From Astragalus membranaceus (Eukaryota; Streptophyta; Magnoliopsida; Fabales; Fabaceae), in assembly GCA_039519185.1 (NCBI GenBank), contig CM076847.1, positions 42,132,916 through 42,196,915 of the forward strand: DNA of 64,000 nt. Direction: 5' to 3'. This document shows, piece by piece, positions 12,080-22,733 of this stretch. Position 1 is the stretch's first letter. Each line of letters opens with the position of its first letter. Made by a program: the position numbers and the translations under genes. Under the pieces are notes generated by a model, which made no database searches, was not told where the DNA came from, and saw only the letters and a program-made list of their open reading frames with translations.

Positions 12080-12824
12080 ATTGCTTCTTACACCCCTGTG
12101 ACAAGGTTCGGTGTTATGTTGGGATTTCCGGCAAACAAACTTTAATGCATGAAGAATGCAAATGATGAAAGTTTTTTTTTAAATTTTATCAGGTGCAAAT
12201 GCAATGGTGCAAAATGATGTGAATGCGAAATGATGTGTTATTTACATGGAAAAACGGTAAGAAAATGAGGTTATTGGTGGTACTTTGAACATTTTCAAAG
12301 ATACACGCTACATGCCACCTCATGTAGGTGTTTATGAGGGGAAAAGAAAATTACTTTCTACAATTTTGAAGTAGAGTTTGAGGAAAAGGGATGCCTAAGC
12401 TAATGCAACAAACAAAGGCGTGCCCCCGTGTCCTACAAAGGGTGGGAATCCTAGGGTCTAGAGTCGACGAAAAGGGTAATCCTCCCATGTAGGTTCTAAT
12501 CACTTCCTCACAATGGCAACCAAGAGCTAAAGTCTCTCTCATAATGACACCCACAATCGTAGAAAGCTACCGAGCGTGAGGCATCATGACAAAGCGCGCT
12601 CTTGGGCGAAACTTTCATGAGAGCCATACAGACAAAGGTCTACAAATGGCAGTCACTAATAGTTCCCACTCTCCTAGGTTTTTGTTCAGACCTTGGGTTT
12701 TAGGCCCCACTCAATGCACAAGTATAGGGTGTGAAGTGTGTGTTGAGGGCACAACACCTAAAAATAACTACCCTTCCCCACCTGCAAGAAAAACCATGAA
12801 CAGTCTAGACAAAAAGGTCGTCTA
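12080..12824 (-). other. Ogre1 5' leader, part 1
   Basis: Untranslated leader between ORF1 and the SIRE insertion. Several blocks match the Ogre2 leader, such as around 12115-12160 against 53515-53560 and 12570-12620 against 53970-54020. It ends with GTCTA (12820-12824), the copia target duplication, and resumes at 58743. Confidence 0.75.
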
Positions 12825-13244
12825 TGTTGAACCAAGGGTAAACACGGTATTATTTTGTATGATAACAAATTACATCATATCTACTAATGTTTCAAGTTGA
12901 GCAAAGTGCAGGACTTAATATAAAGAGAAGAAGACACAAAAGAAGAGAAGCTTGAAGAAGAAGCAACATATGAAGTTCAAAACCCTAATTTGTGTCTAAG
13001 CCTTATTTAGGACACTTTGTAAAGGTCCTATCACCTAAAGTGTGTGGCACTTTAGTTATTGAGAGAGATGAACTTTTCCAAAGCATGCATGATGCATCAA
13101 AAGAGTTTTTGAAAAGGATTTCAAAATTGCATGCATACATTTGATAGAAACATAAAACCCTAAAACTATTTTTGTTGAAAGCCTAAACCCTAAAAATAGT
13201 TTTATGGAAAGCATGAAATCATTTCTAACATTTTCTAAAGAGTA

Positions 13245-13558
13245 TAATCGATTATCATAGCCTCCTTCAGAAGTATATAATCGATTATATTGCAAGCCAA
13301 AGTTTCCTTTTTGAGATGCATAATCGATTACATGCATATTGGCTTCCTTCCTTTCTTGACAACACTAATCGATTACCTATGCATAAAACTACAAGTGATA
13401 ATCGATTATCAAGACATCCTGAGCCATCCTTGACACCTATAATCGATTATCCCTCATTCCCACTACCAAGATAATCGATTATCAAGCCAAAGAAACTTTC
13501 CATATCCATATATATAATCGATTATGCATACTCCTTTGTAAAACCATATAATCGATTA
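13245..13558. repeat. TAATCGATTA palindrome array (9 copies), SIRE 5' LTR
   Basis: Perfect 10-bp palindromes start at 13245, 13278, 13321, 13366, 13399, 13440, 13472, 13515 and 13549. Steps are 33, 43, 45, 33, 41, 32, 43 and 34 bp, close to three or four helical turns. Spacers differ in sequence. The array ends 58 bp before the TATA box. Confidence 0.95.
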
Positions 13559-13615
13559 CATCAAGCAATAAATGTTTTTTTGCAAAGTCAAACCTCTCCT
13601 ATCACTATAAATAGG

Positions 13616-13623
13616 AGTGTGAT
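13616..13623 (+). promoter_or_regulatory. Candidate TATA box of SIRE 5' LTR
   Basis: CTATAAATAGGAG about 790 bp into the LTR, directly downstream of the palindrome array. The string TATAAATAGGA is also found in Ogre2. The 3' LTR copy is at about 57551-57558. Confidence 0.7.
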
Positions 13624-14805
13624 TTCATTTCTCAAATCATCCAATCCACATCTCTTCATCTCACAATTTCTCTATTCTTTGCTCTCTCTCTCACGAAATC
13701 TTAGATCTATATTGCTCTTCATAGTTTTATTTTATAAAAGCTTTTGTGCTCTAAATTGTCATATCAATTTCCAAAAGGCTTTTATGTTTTTATAGATCTA
13801 AAGAATACATTGTTCTTCATTGTTTTGAAATCTTGTTTCAAAAAGGCTTTTTGTTTTCAAAATCATATACATCCTTTTGAAAGCTTTATTGCAAATCCAA
13901 GCTCTCATTGTTATATCAATTGAGAAGCTTTTACAAGAGCAAGATCATATTCCATATCATTTTTAGAGCATCTAAAAATCCTAAGATCACTCATCTCTCT
14001 TAGTTCTAAACTGACACATTCTAAGAAGTGATTGGATCTCTAGATCTCAATTGTGTAAACCTTATATTGTTTTTGTGGTTTTCTTGAAATCCTGAGAAGC
14101 TTTACTTGGGTCTCTCAATCGGGTGATTGAGTTGTTTTTGAAATCCTTAGCGGGTGCTTGGGTTCTCAGTTCAGGGGAATTGAGATTCACTAGTGTTGAA
14201 GTCGACTGTTTGTATTAAACTCTCTTCAATATAGTGGTTGCTAAGTCCAAGGGTTGAAAAGCCTAAGGCCGAGGACGTAGGGGTTTTATCCCGAACCTCG
14301 CTAAATATCTGTGTCCCTCTATCCCTTCTCTCTTTATATTTTGCACTATTATTATAACTGTTTATTATTAATATTATTGTGCGTATATATATTGATATTA
14401 TCGCTATCATTATTCCTGTTTATTGTTAATATTACCGTGCTTATATTATTCAATACTATCACTACTCTGTCATATCAATAAACATATTAATTGTGATATT
14501 ATCAATACTCATCAATCATCTTCTACTCCTCTTCTCTAAGATCTACTATATCTCATATATCATCTTTATCTCACTAATAGATCTAATATATTCAATATCC
14601 TGATTATCTCTTATAATATCTTTATTGGCAATATTGAATACAATTTAAACAACTCTTGCTTGTTTTCATATCCAGAAGTTCAAATCACATTTTCCGCATC
14701 CGATTTGAAAAAGAATATAATCATCATTTGCGAAAAGAATCCATATTTACTCATAACCTTATTCACCCCCCCCCCCCTCTAAGGTTATACAATAAGTCTA
14801 ACAAG

Positions 14806-14817
14806 TGGTATCAAAGC
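14806..14817 (+). other. SIRE primer binding site (initiator tRNA-Met type)
   Basis: TGGTATCAAAGC, two bases after the LTR. It matches the common plant retrotransposon PBS TGGTATCAGAGC with one change. Confidence 0.88.
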
Positions 14818-14882
14818 TAGGAATTGCATATTAGAGCTTTACATCTCGCAATTCTAAATCTATCCTTTACATATCTGTAATT

Positions 14883-16755
14883 ATGGGTTCTTTCATGAAA
14901 GAAGGAATGTCCTCTAATAGGCCTCCTCTATTTGATGGTACTAACTACGATTACTGGAGTAGTCGTATGCAATGTCATGTGCAGGCAATTGACTTCACTC
15001 TATGGAGAATCATAGTGGATGGTCCTCTAATCCCGATGAAGATCAAGATCACAAAACCAGGTAATACTGATGGTGACACTTCAAAAATTCATGCCACCAG
15101 CAAAGCTGAAGAAGTACCGGTGGAAGACATCTACACCATCGACCTGAGTGAGTTAAGAAAATCTGAGCTTGACAAGATATCCCTAAATGCAAAGGACATG
15201 AATATTCTTCATCTATCACTCTGTGAAGAAGAATATGGCAGAGTAAAAGGGTGTCAAAGTGCAAAGGAAATCTGGGACTGCCTACAAGCCACCCATGTCA
15301 GGACAAGCCAGGTAAAAGATACTAAAATTAGAATTCTCACCTCTGAATATGAAAGTTTTAAAATGAAAGAAGGTGAGTCTGTCGCAGCAATGCATCAAAG
15401 ATTAAATTTAATTGTAAACAACTTGAGGGCCTTGGGAAAGAAATACACCAACAAGGATTTGAATGGAAAGATCCTTGAATCCTTAACTGGTGAATTCTTC
15501 CCTAAGACTTGTGCTATAACCGAAGCCAAAGACATTGGCACTTTACCTCAAGAAGACCTTATTGTATCATTGCTAGCCTTTGAGGTAGTTCTGGCTGCCA
15601 AAAAGAGCCAAGAAAAAGAAACTGTAAAAGAGAAGAAATCTCTTGCCCTTGCTGCTAAAACCACTAAAGTAGCAAGGAAAGAGGTTGAATCTGAAGAAGA
15701 CACCAATAATGAAGGTATGGCTATGTTTGCCAAGAACTTCAAAAGATTTATGAAATACAACAAACATGGTAAAAGTGACTCTTCAAAGAAATTTGGATAA
15801 AACAAAGAGGAAAAGCATGAAAAGAGAGAGGAACAACCAAGATGCTTCGACTGCAACAAACCCGGTCACATCAAAGCTAATTGCTACAAGCTGAAATCTA
15901 AGCAAAAGAAAGCAATGAAAGCAACTTGGGACAACAACGACACTGAAAGTGAGACCGAAGAAGAAGAAGTTGCAAATGCTGTCTGTCTCATGGCAAAGAA
16001 CACAGCTGAAGCAACATGGGATAATCTCAGCACTGATGGTGAATCAGATGAAGATGAGCAGACTAACAATGCTGTCTGCAATATGGCAAGTGACGCATCT
16101 AAGGTAAGCCTTAACTCCTCTAGTCTTTCTGAATCTTTTATACATGATGATTCATTTGATGATGCGTGTAGTAGTCACAATTTGAGTGAGGCTTTTGAAG
16201 CTCTTTATTTTGAACATGAAACTCTTTTGTTAAAATCTAAGAAATTGACAAAGAGAAACAAAAGCATGCTCACTCAAATCGAGACTCTTGAAAATGAGGT
16301 AGTTAAATTGAAGAATGAGCTACATAAAACAAAACCTTTCAACCTTGAATTTCTTGAGCTTAAACAAAATTTTGAAAAAGTCAAGGTTGAAAATGAATTT
16401 TTGAAAGAATCCTTGAAAAAGTTTGAGGTTGGTGAAAAGACTTTGACCAAGCTACTTCACTCCCAACATGAATATGTTGATAGGAGAGGTATTGGGTACA
16501 AAGGTAATTCCACCTCCTCTGTTTTGAACAAGAAAATAACTTTTGTAGCTGCTACTTCAAGTTATACACCTACTGTATTCTCATGCACCTATTGTCAAAA
16601 AGGGAACCATAGCTCTCTTAGATGTCCTATTCGTAAATTATATGAGCTAGGTACCCTTATACCTGCCTGTAAGAAACCAAGGTGGATTGTGAAAGCAAAC
16701 CCCTTGACAACTAACCCCAAGGACCCAACAAAATTTGGGTACCTCGTACTAGTTG
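14883..16755 (+). pseudogene. gag: SIRE-type gag, one stop, frameshift near its end
   Basis: Met at 14883 (MGSFMKEG) opens a copia gag with the N-terminal FDGTNYDYW motif and the UBN2-like core. A TAA at 15798-15800 ends the first 305 codons, but the same frame continues with a CCHC zinc knuckle (CFDCNKPGHIKANC, about 15843-15885), an acidic Ser-rich region, a coiled coil (about 16190-16440) and a second CX2CX4HX4C (CTYCQKGNHSSLRC, about 16584-16626). A one-base indel near 16725-16735 then shifts the frame away from protease. Gag builds the particle and binds RNA. The long Asp/Glu-rich and coiled-coil extension is usual for SIRE/Maximus. Non-functional as it stands. Confidence 0.88.
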
Positions 16756-17245
16756 TTAAATGTTCCTTTTGTAGGTTAGTCCTTCATCTAAAAAGAAAAA
16801 CGTGTGGATGGTTTATAGTGGATGCTCAAGGCATATGACTGGTGATGCTTCACTATTCCTGAAATTGAGCAAAAAAGCTAGTGGATCTGTAAAATTTGCC
16901 AACAATGAATCTGCTCAAGTAATAGGTAAAGGTTGTGTGGGTAAGGAAAACACAATTAAAATTAAAAATGCTTTATTAGTTGATGGCGTTAAATTTAACT
17001 TACTAAGTGTTAGCCAATTATGCGATAATGATTTTGATGTGCGACTTTTCTGTTGATAAATGTGTTATTACCCATATGACTTCTAAACTCTACATTACTG
17101 GCTTTCGAGAAAACAATGTATACTATGTTGATTTTGATAATGTAAGTGATGATATAGTATGCATGCCTACCTTGATTGATGATGTGGATCTGTGGCATAG
17201 ACGTTTAGGACATGCTAGTATAGAACATCTATCTATAAGTTAAGT
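16756..17245 (+). pseudogene. SIRE-type protease and integrase N-terminus, inactivated
   Basis: The frame holding the aspartic protease has TAA at 16757-16759 and TAG at 16772-16774, and then SGCSRHMTGD, the usual copia protease active-site segment. The catalytic Asp before SGCS is replaced by Tyr (codon 16814-16816). It continues through KFNLLSVSQLCD, shifts frame near 17045, and then reads the integrase HHCC start (LWHRRLGHASIEHL) until another shift near 17230. At least two indels, two stops and a lost catalytic residue make this dead. The protease would normally cut the gag-pol polyprotein. Confidence 0.85.
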
Positions 17246-19891
17246 AAGAATGAGCATGTTAGAGGTCTACCTAAATTGAAATATGAAAGAGGCCAATTAT
17301 GTGATGCATGTCAACTTGGTAAAATGCACAAAACCTCTTTTAAATCAAAACCGGGTATTTACACCAAATATGTGCTTGAACTGCTACATCTTGATTTGTT
17401 TGGTGAAATTGATGTCGTAAGTCTAGGAGGGTCTAAGTATGTCTTTGTTATTGTTGATGATTATTCTAGATATACTTGGGTTATCCTACTTACAAATAAA
17501 AGTGATGCTTTTAACGAGTTTGCTAAGTTGTGCAGAAAACTACAAAATGAGAAAAACTTAGCCATCAAAGAAATTAGAAGCGATCATGGAGGAGAGTACG
17601 AAAATTCATCATTCAAGACTTGGTGTGAAAAGTATGGCATTCATCATAACTTTTCAGCTCCAAGAACTCCTCAACAAAATGGTGTGGTAGAAAGAAAGAA
17701 CAGAACTATACAAGAGATGAGCAGGACAATGCTGAATGAGCACAACCTTCCCAAATACTTCTGGGGTCATGCAGTGCATACAGCTTGTCACGTGCTAAAC
17801 CGAGTATACTTAAGGCCATCTCTCAACAAGACGCCATACGAGCTGTGGAATGGTAGAGCTCCTAATATTTCATATTTCAAAGTGTTTGGAAGTAAGTGCT
17901 TCATTCTCAACACAAAGGACAAGTTGGGTAAGTTTGATGCCAAGTCAACCAAAGGCATCTTCATGGGGTATTCAAAACATAGTAGAGCTTATATTGTTTA
18001 TAATAAAACTGATAAAACTATGCAAGAATCTATTCATGTTTCTTTTGATGAAACTAACCCCTTTGTAAAGAAAGCTGATGATGAGGATGAAGTAACAGAA
18101 GTAAGTGAAAATAGATCACCTGAAACTATCAATGTTGAAGCAACAGATGTGGAAGCTGAATCTCAAAATGAAGTGGAACGAGAGCCTCAAGACATCGACG
18201 ACAATATCCATGGAAGAACACATGATGATCTGCCCAAGTCATGGAAATCAGTTCGAGATCATCCCCTGGAGCAGATTATCGGTAGTCCTTCAAAGGGAGT
18301 AAAAACTCGTTCTTCCCTTAATCTTTTATGCTTTCACAGTGCTTACGTCCCTCAAATAGTCCCAAATAATATCAAGGAAGCTTTAATTGATCGAGAGTGG
18401 GTTTTGTCAATGCAAAAAGAACTTGAACAATTTGAAAGAAATAAAGTTTGGCACTTAGTTGAAAAACCGGTCGATAGGACCATCATAGGAACTAAATGGG
18501 TTTTTCGTAACAAACTTGACGAAAATGGAACAATTTTATTAAACAAAAGTCGTCTAGTAGTTCAAGGTTTTAATCAAATCGAAGGGGTGGATTTTGAAGA
18601 AACTTTTGCTCCTGTGGCTAGATTGGAGTCCATTAGGATAATTTTGGCATTTGCCTCCTACATGGATTTCAAACTACACCAAATGGATGTCAAAAGTGCC
18701 TTCCTAAATGGTTTCTTAGAAGAAGAAGTTTATGTAAAACAACCCCCTGGTTTTGAAGATTTTAAAAATCCCGATCACGTCTTTAAACTTGACAAAGCCC
18801 TCTATGGATTGAAACAAGCCCCTAGAGCTTGGTATGAGAGATTAAGCAGACATCTAATTGCCAATGGTTTCCAAAAGGGTAAGATTGATTCTACCTTATT
18901 CCTTAGAACCAAGGGCAAACATATCATAGTAGTCCAAATATATGTAGATGATATTATCTTCGGTTCTACTAATGATGATTTATGTAAGGAATTCTCTGAA
19001 ATGATGACAAGCGAATTTGAAATGAGCATGATGGGCGAACTCAACTTTTTCTTGGGACTTCAAGTGAAACAATTAAATGAAGGAATATTTATATCCCAAA
19101 CAAAATTTTCAAAGGAACTGCTGAAGAAGTTTAACATGAACGACGCAAAAGACATCAGCACTCCTATGACAACAACAACAAAACTAGATAAGGATGAGCA
19201 CGGTAAACCGGTAAATGAAACTATGTATCGAGGTATGATAGGTTGTCTCTTATACTTAACTGCGTCTCGTCCTGATATTATGTTTGCTGTATGTCTGTGT
19301 GCTCGATTTCAAGCATGCCCAAAAGAATCACATTTAAAAGCTGTAAAATGGATTCTTAGGTATGTTAAAGGGACCATAGACTTTGGTTTGTGGTACCCGA
19401 AACTGAGTACGTTTGATTTAGTTGGTTTTTCTGATGCTGATTTTGCAGGTTGCACTCTTGATAGAAAAAGTACTAGTGGAACTTGTCATTTTCTTGGTCC
19501 TTGTTTGACCTCCTGGCCTAGTAAGAAGCAGAATAGTGTTGCTTTGTCCACAGCTGAAGCTGAATATGTGGCTGTTGGAAACTGCGTCGCACAAGTTCTG
19601 TGGATGAAACAAACTTTGGAAGACTTTGGTCTAATTTTTGAAAGTGTGCCTGTTTTGTGTGATAATACAAGTGCTATTAATATTGCTAAGAACCCTATAC
19701 AACACTCTAGAACTAAACACATTGACATACAACATCACTTTATTAGAGATCATGTGTCTAGGGGGAGCATTGCACTAAAATTTGTAGGCACGGATGACCA
19801 ACTAGCGGATATCTTCACTAAACCTCTAGCCGAAGCTCCTTTTTGTAAAATCCGTAGAGAGCTAGGGATGCTTGATTATGCTAGTTTATAA
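17246..19891 (+). pseudogene. pol: SIRE-type integrase, reverse transcriptase and RNase H (long open segment)
   Basis: Open for 871 codons from Met 17276 to the stop at 19889-19891, but this Met is internal: the natural frame enters from upstream. Domains in order: the CX2C half of the integrase zinc site (CDACQLGK), an integrase core with LDLFGE, SDHGGE and the Glu in QQNGVVERKN, then RT (TKWVFRNKLDENG through the catalytic YVDD at 18941-18952), then RNase H with SDADFAGC, STAEAEYVA and CDNTSAI. The C-terminal HIDIQHHFIRD and LADIFTKPL are classic Ty1-copia. It copies element RNA and integrates the DNA in the nucleus. No stop within this part, so the RT-RNase H region is structurally intact though disconnected from gag. 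Confidence 0.9.
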
Positions 19892-20085
19892 AATGTTTTC
19901 TATTTGTTTTTTCACCCCCCCCCCCCCCCACCTTTTTGATGAAAACAAAGGGGGAGAAAATATGCAAGTTACTATTATATGTGGGGAGAAAATAGGAGAA
20001 AATATATGCTTATGCTTAGGGGGAGCTTTTTTAAAAGAATTTTCATTACTATCAAACCCTATGCATAATGTAATTTGTTATCATC
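19892..20085 (+). other. SIRE 3' UTR with repeated polypurine motifs
   Basis: Contains a C-run (about 19914-19929) and two extra GGGGGAG strings (19950-19956, 20019-20025) before the LTR-proximal one. No env-like ORF. Confidence 0.75.
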
Positions 20086-20099
20086 AAAAAGGGGGAGTT
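20086..20099 (+). other. SIRE polypurine tract
   Basis: AAAAAGGGGGAGTT directly before TGTTGAACC of the 3' LTR, the plus-strand priming site. Confidence 0.85.
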
Positions 20100-20712
20100 T
20101 GTTGAACCAAGCGTAAACACTCCTTTATTTTGTATGATAACAAATTAAATCATATCTACTAATGTTTCAAGTTGAGCAAAGTGCAGGACTTAATTTAAAG
20201 AGAAGAAGACACAAAAGAAGAGAAGCTTGAAGAAGAAGCAACATATGAAGTTCAAAACCCTAATTTGTATCTAAGCCTTATTTAGGACACTTTGTAAAGG
20301 TCCTATCACCTAAAGTGTGTGGCACTTTAGTTATTGAGAGAGATGAACTTTTCCAAAGCATGCATGATGCATCAAAAGAGTTTTTGAAAAGGATTTCAAA
20401 ATTGCATGCATACATTTGATAGAAACATAAAACCCTAAAACTATTTTTGTTGAAAGCCTAAACCCTAAAAATAGTTTTGTGGAAAGCATGAAATCATTTC
20501 TAACATTTTCTAAAGAGTATAATCGATTATCATAGCCTCCTTGAGAAGTATATAATCGATTATATTGCAAGCCAAAGTTTCCTTTTTGAGGTGCATAATC
20601 GATTACATGCATATTGGCTTCCTTCCTTTCTTGACAACACTAATCGATTACCTATGCATAAAACTACAAGTGATAATCGATTATCAAGACATCCTGAGCC
20701 ATCCTTGACACC
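20100..20712 (+). repeat. SIRE 3' LTR, first part
   Basis: Aligns with 12825-13439 of the 5' LTR and contains the first five TAATCGATTA sites (20520, 20553, 20596, 20641, 20674). It stops at ACACC (20708-20712), the Ogre2 target duplication, and continues at 57376. Confidence 0.93.
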
Positions 20713-21726
20713 TGTTGCACCCCGAAAAATCCCCGGTTTGGGTTTCTCAATGTACAACGTGGAAAATTTTTTGGAGCCGCCACCAATATTTTAATTTTAA
20801 GACCAAAACATTGAAAAAAGGTCTTTTGGACAAGGCGGATGGTCTTTTGAAAACTAGAGATATAGGTTCGGGGGTCGATTACGTGCGAGGAAGGTATTAG
20901 CACCGCGCACGTCCTTTCTACCGAAAGGGAACCTCTAATTAAATGTGTGGTTTTAACGTTTGATTTGAAAAATACCTAGATTTGCCTATTTATTTCTTGT
21001 TTGAAGATGAATGGGAAAACTTAATGAAACTTTTATTTTTGGCGAGAAAGGGGGGGAAAAAAAGGTTTTTAGAAAAAGTGCTTGACGGGACATGGCCCGC
21101 TCCTACGTATCTCCCGGTGCGATGGAGAATTCAAAGCTACGTAGTTCTTGGTTGTCTTTTTGAAAAGTTTTTGTTTTTTTATCTTTTTTTGGTGAGTTTT
21201 TGAAATAGGACGAGCATTAGTGAATGATTAAACTAGCAGAGGCTATGATGAATCACTACTAAATACTCAAAAAAAGAGAGTTGAGCCGCTAGTCAAACGA
21301 ACAAAGGTTCTGATGGACTATTGATAACAACTCATTTTTATTATCTTTTTTGAAAATGATTTTCGAAAGAGATTGATTCGCACGATGATCAAACTAACAA
21401 AGGTTATGATGGATCATCGTTTATTATTCTTATGAGAAAAGGACATTGCCACTAATAGCTAAACGAACAAAGGCTCTGATGAGCTACTAGCAACAATGGG
21501 TTTCAAAATGATTCTTTTTGTTTGTTTTATGAATATGATTTGTTTATGGTTGCGAAAAGGATTTTTATTCGTTGGGCTTGACGAGAACGTGACTCGCTCC
21601 TACGTATCCCAAATGGGAATCAAAGCGACGTAGTTCTAATGAAAATGTTTTTGAAAGAGTTTGAAAGGGGAAGAGCTTTCGTAACGATCAAGCAAGCAAA
21701 AGCTTTGAGTGAACATTACTAATAAC

Positions 21727-22054
21727 TGTTCCGGAGTGGGCCCGAAGCCCAATTTTAACCAACAGGCCCAGCGCGGCCCAATACCTGACTTGGTCCGCAA
21801 GACGCGGCCGGCTCCTCAAAAAGCGCAACGGCTAGAACGCCTGCGCAGCCAACATTATATATACCACACCAGCATGTGGCTTCAGGTACTTTTTACTCTC
21901 CTTGTGACCCTGCCCGTTGAAGCACCTCTGACTTGAGCGTTGGAGTGCCTTTGCAGGTACCACCCGCGTGCGGCCCAGAACTCGGTCCTTCATTCCAACG
22001 ACCGAGCAACATCATCATACAGCAGCAACCCATCGTATTGATCAGGTACGATCA
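21727..22054 (+). mobile_element. Small solo LTR or miniature LTR element (328 bp)
   Basis: Begins TGTTCCGGAG and ends GTACGATCA, flanked by ATAAC (21722-21726 and 22055-22059), and absent from the other Ogre2 LTR. GC-rich start, then TATATATACC (about 21857-21866) that could be a TATA box, then an ACTTGAGCG...TTTGCAGGTACC segment that recalls R/U5 sequence of some plant gypsy LTRs. No internal PBS or coding part, so a solo LTR is the simplest reading. Strand is inferred from the TATA position. Confidence 0.75.
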
Positions 22055-22733
22055 ATAACCCTTGATGGCATTCGTGACAATCAAACAAGCCAAGGCTTTG
22101 AGTGATAGTCACTAATAACTCGCGTTAATTGGAAAAAGGTTTGAAAGATTTTTGGAAGAAAGGGTGAAGGTACTATCAATGATTGATTACAAAAGTTCAA
22201 GCACGTTCAATAATCACCAAATCATGCGTATGTTGAACATTAATCAAGACTAAACATGCCAACATGATCAAAAGTCCCACTTATCAGGGATGCAAGGTAA
22301 AGTTCTCAAAGCAAGTGTGTGTGTGTGTAGGAAGGAGTGTATTTACCCTAATGACTCTATGCTACAACAGGCATGTAGACTTACGTCTTCATTAGGAGGT
22401 CATACACATGGATGTAATGGCATATTGAATCAAGACTTTTAAGTGCATCAAAACAAGCAAGCAATTGATCATAGGCATAGAATGGTCTTAATTAAACTGA
22501 GGAACATATGAGCAACGATTTCTCAATAACATGAACAAAAGGGGGAAATTGCATCAAGGCTAAGGTAAGCCTATCCTTTGCATTTATGAATAAGTGCCCA
22601 AAGGCTAATGACACAATCAAAGACGAGGGAGCATCAAGGTTTTGGGTAACCTATCCTTTGCAATACCCCATGGACCTTAAACCATAAACCTAACTATCTT
22701 TTATTCATTAAGAAGTTAAAAAGGGGGAGGTTG

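Larger units (their letters stand above)
12825..14803 (+). repeat. SIRE-type 5' LTR
   Basis: 1979 bp from TGTTGAACC to GTCTAACA, followed after AG by the primer binding site. It aligns with the two halves of the 3' LTR (20100-20712 and 57376-58742) with about 27 differences by eye over about 1.95 kb, near 1.4%. It contains a palindrome array, a TATA box and a C-run near 14766-14777. Confidence 0.93.

Noticed and set aside
19892..20085. Env-like ORF of SIRE elements
   Set aside because: Only about 195 bp without a relevant ORF lie between pol and the polypurine tract.
21727..22054. Cassandra-type element with 5S rRNA
   Set aside because: No 5S promoter boxes or 5S-like sequence recognised.
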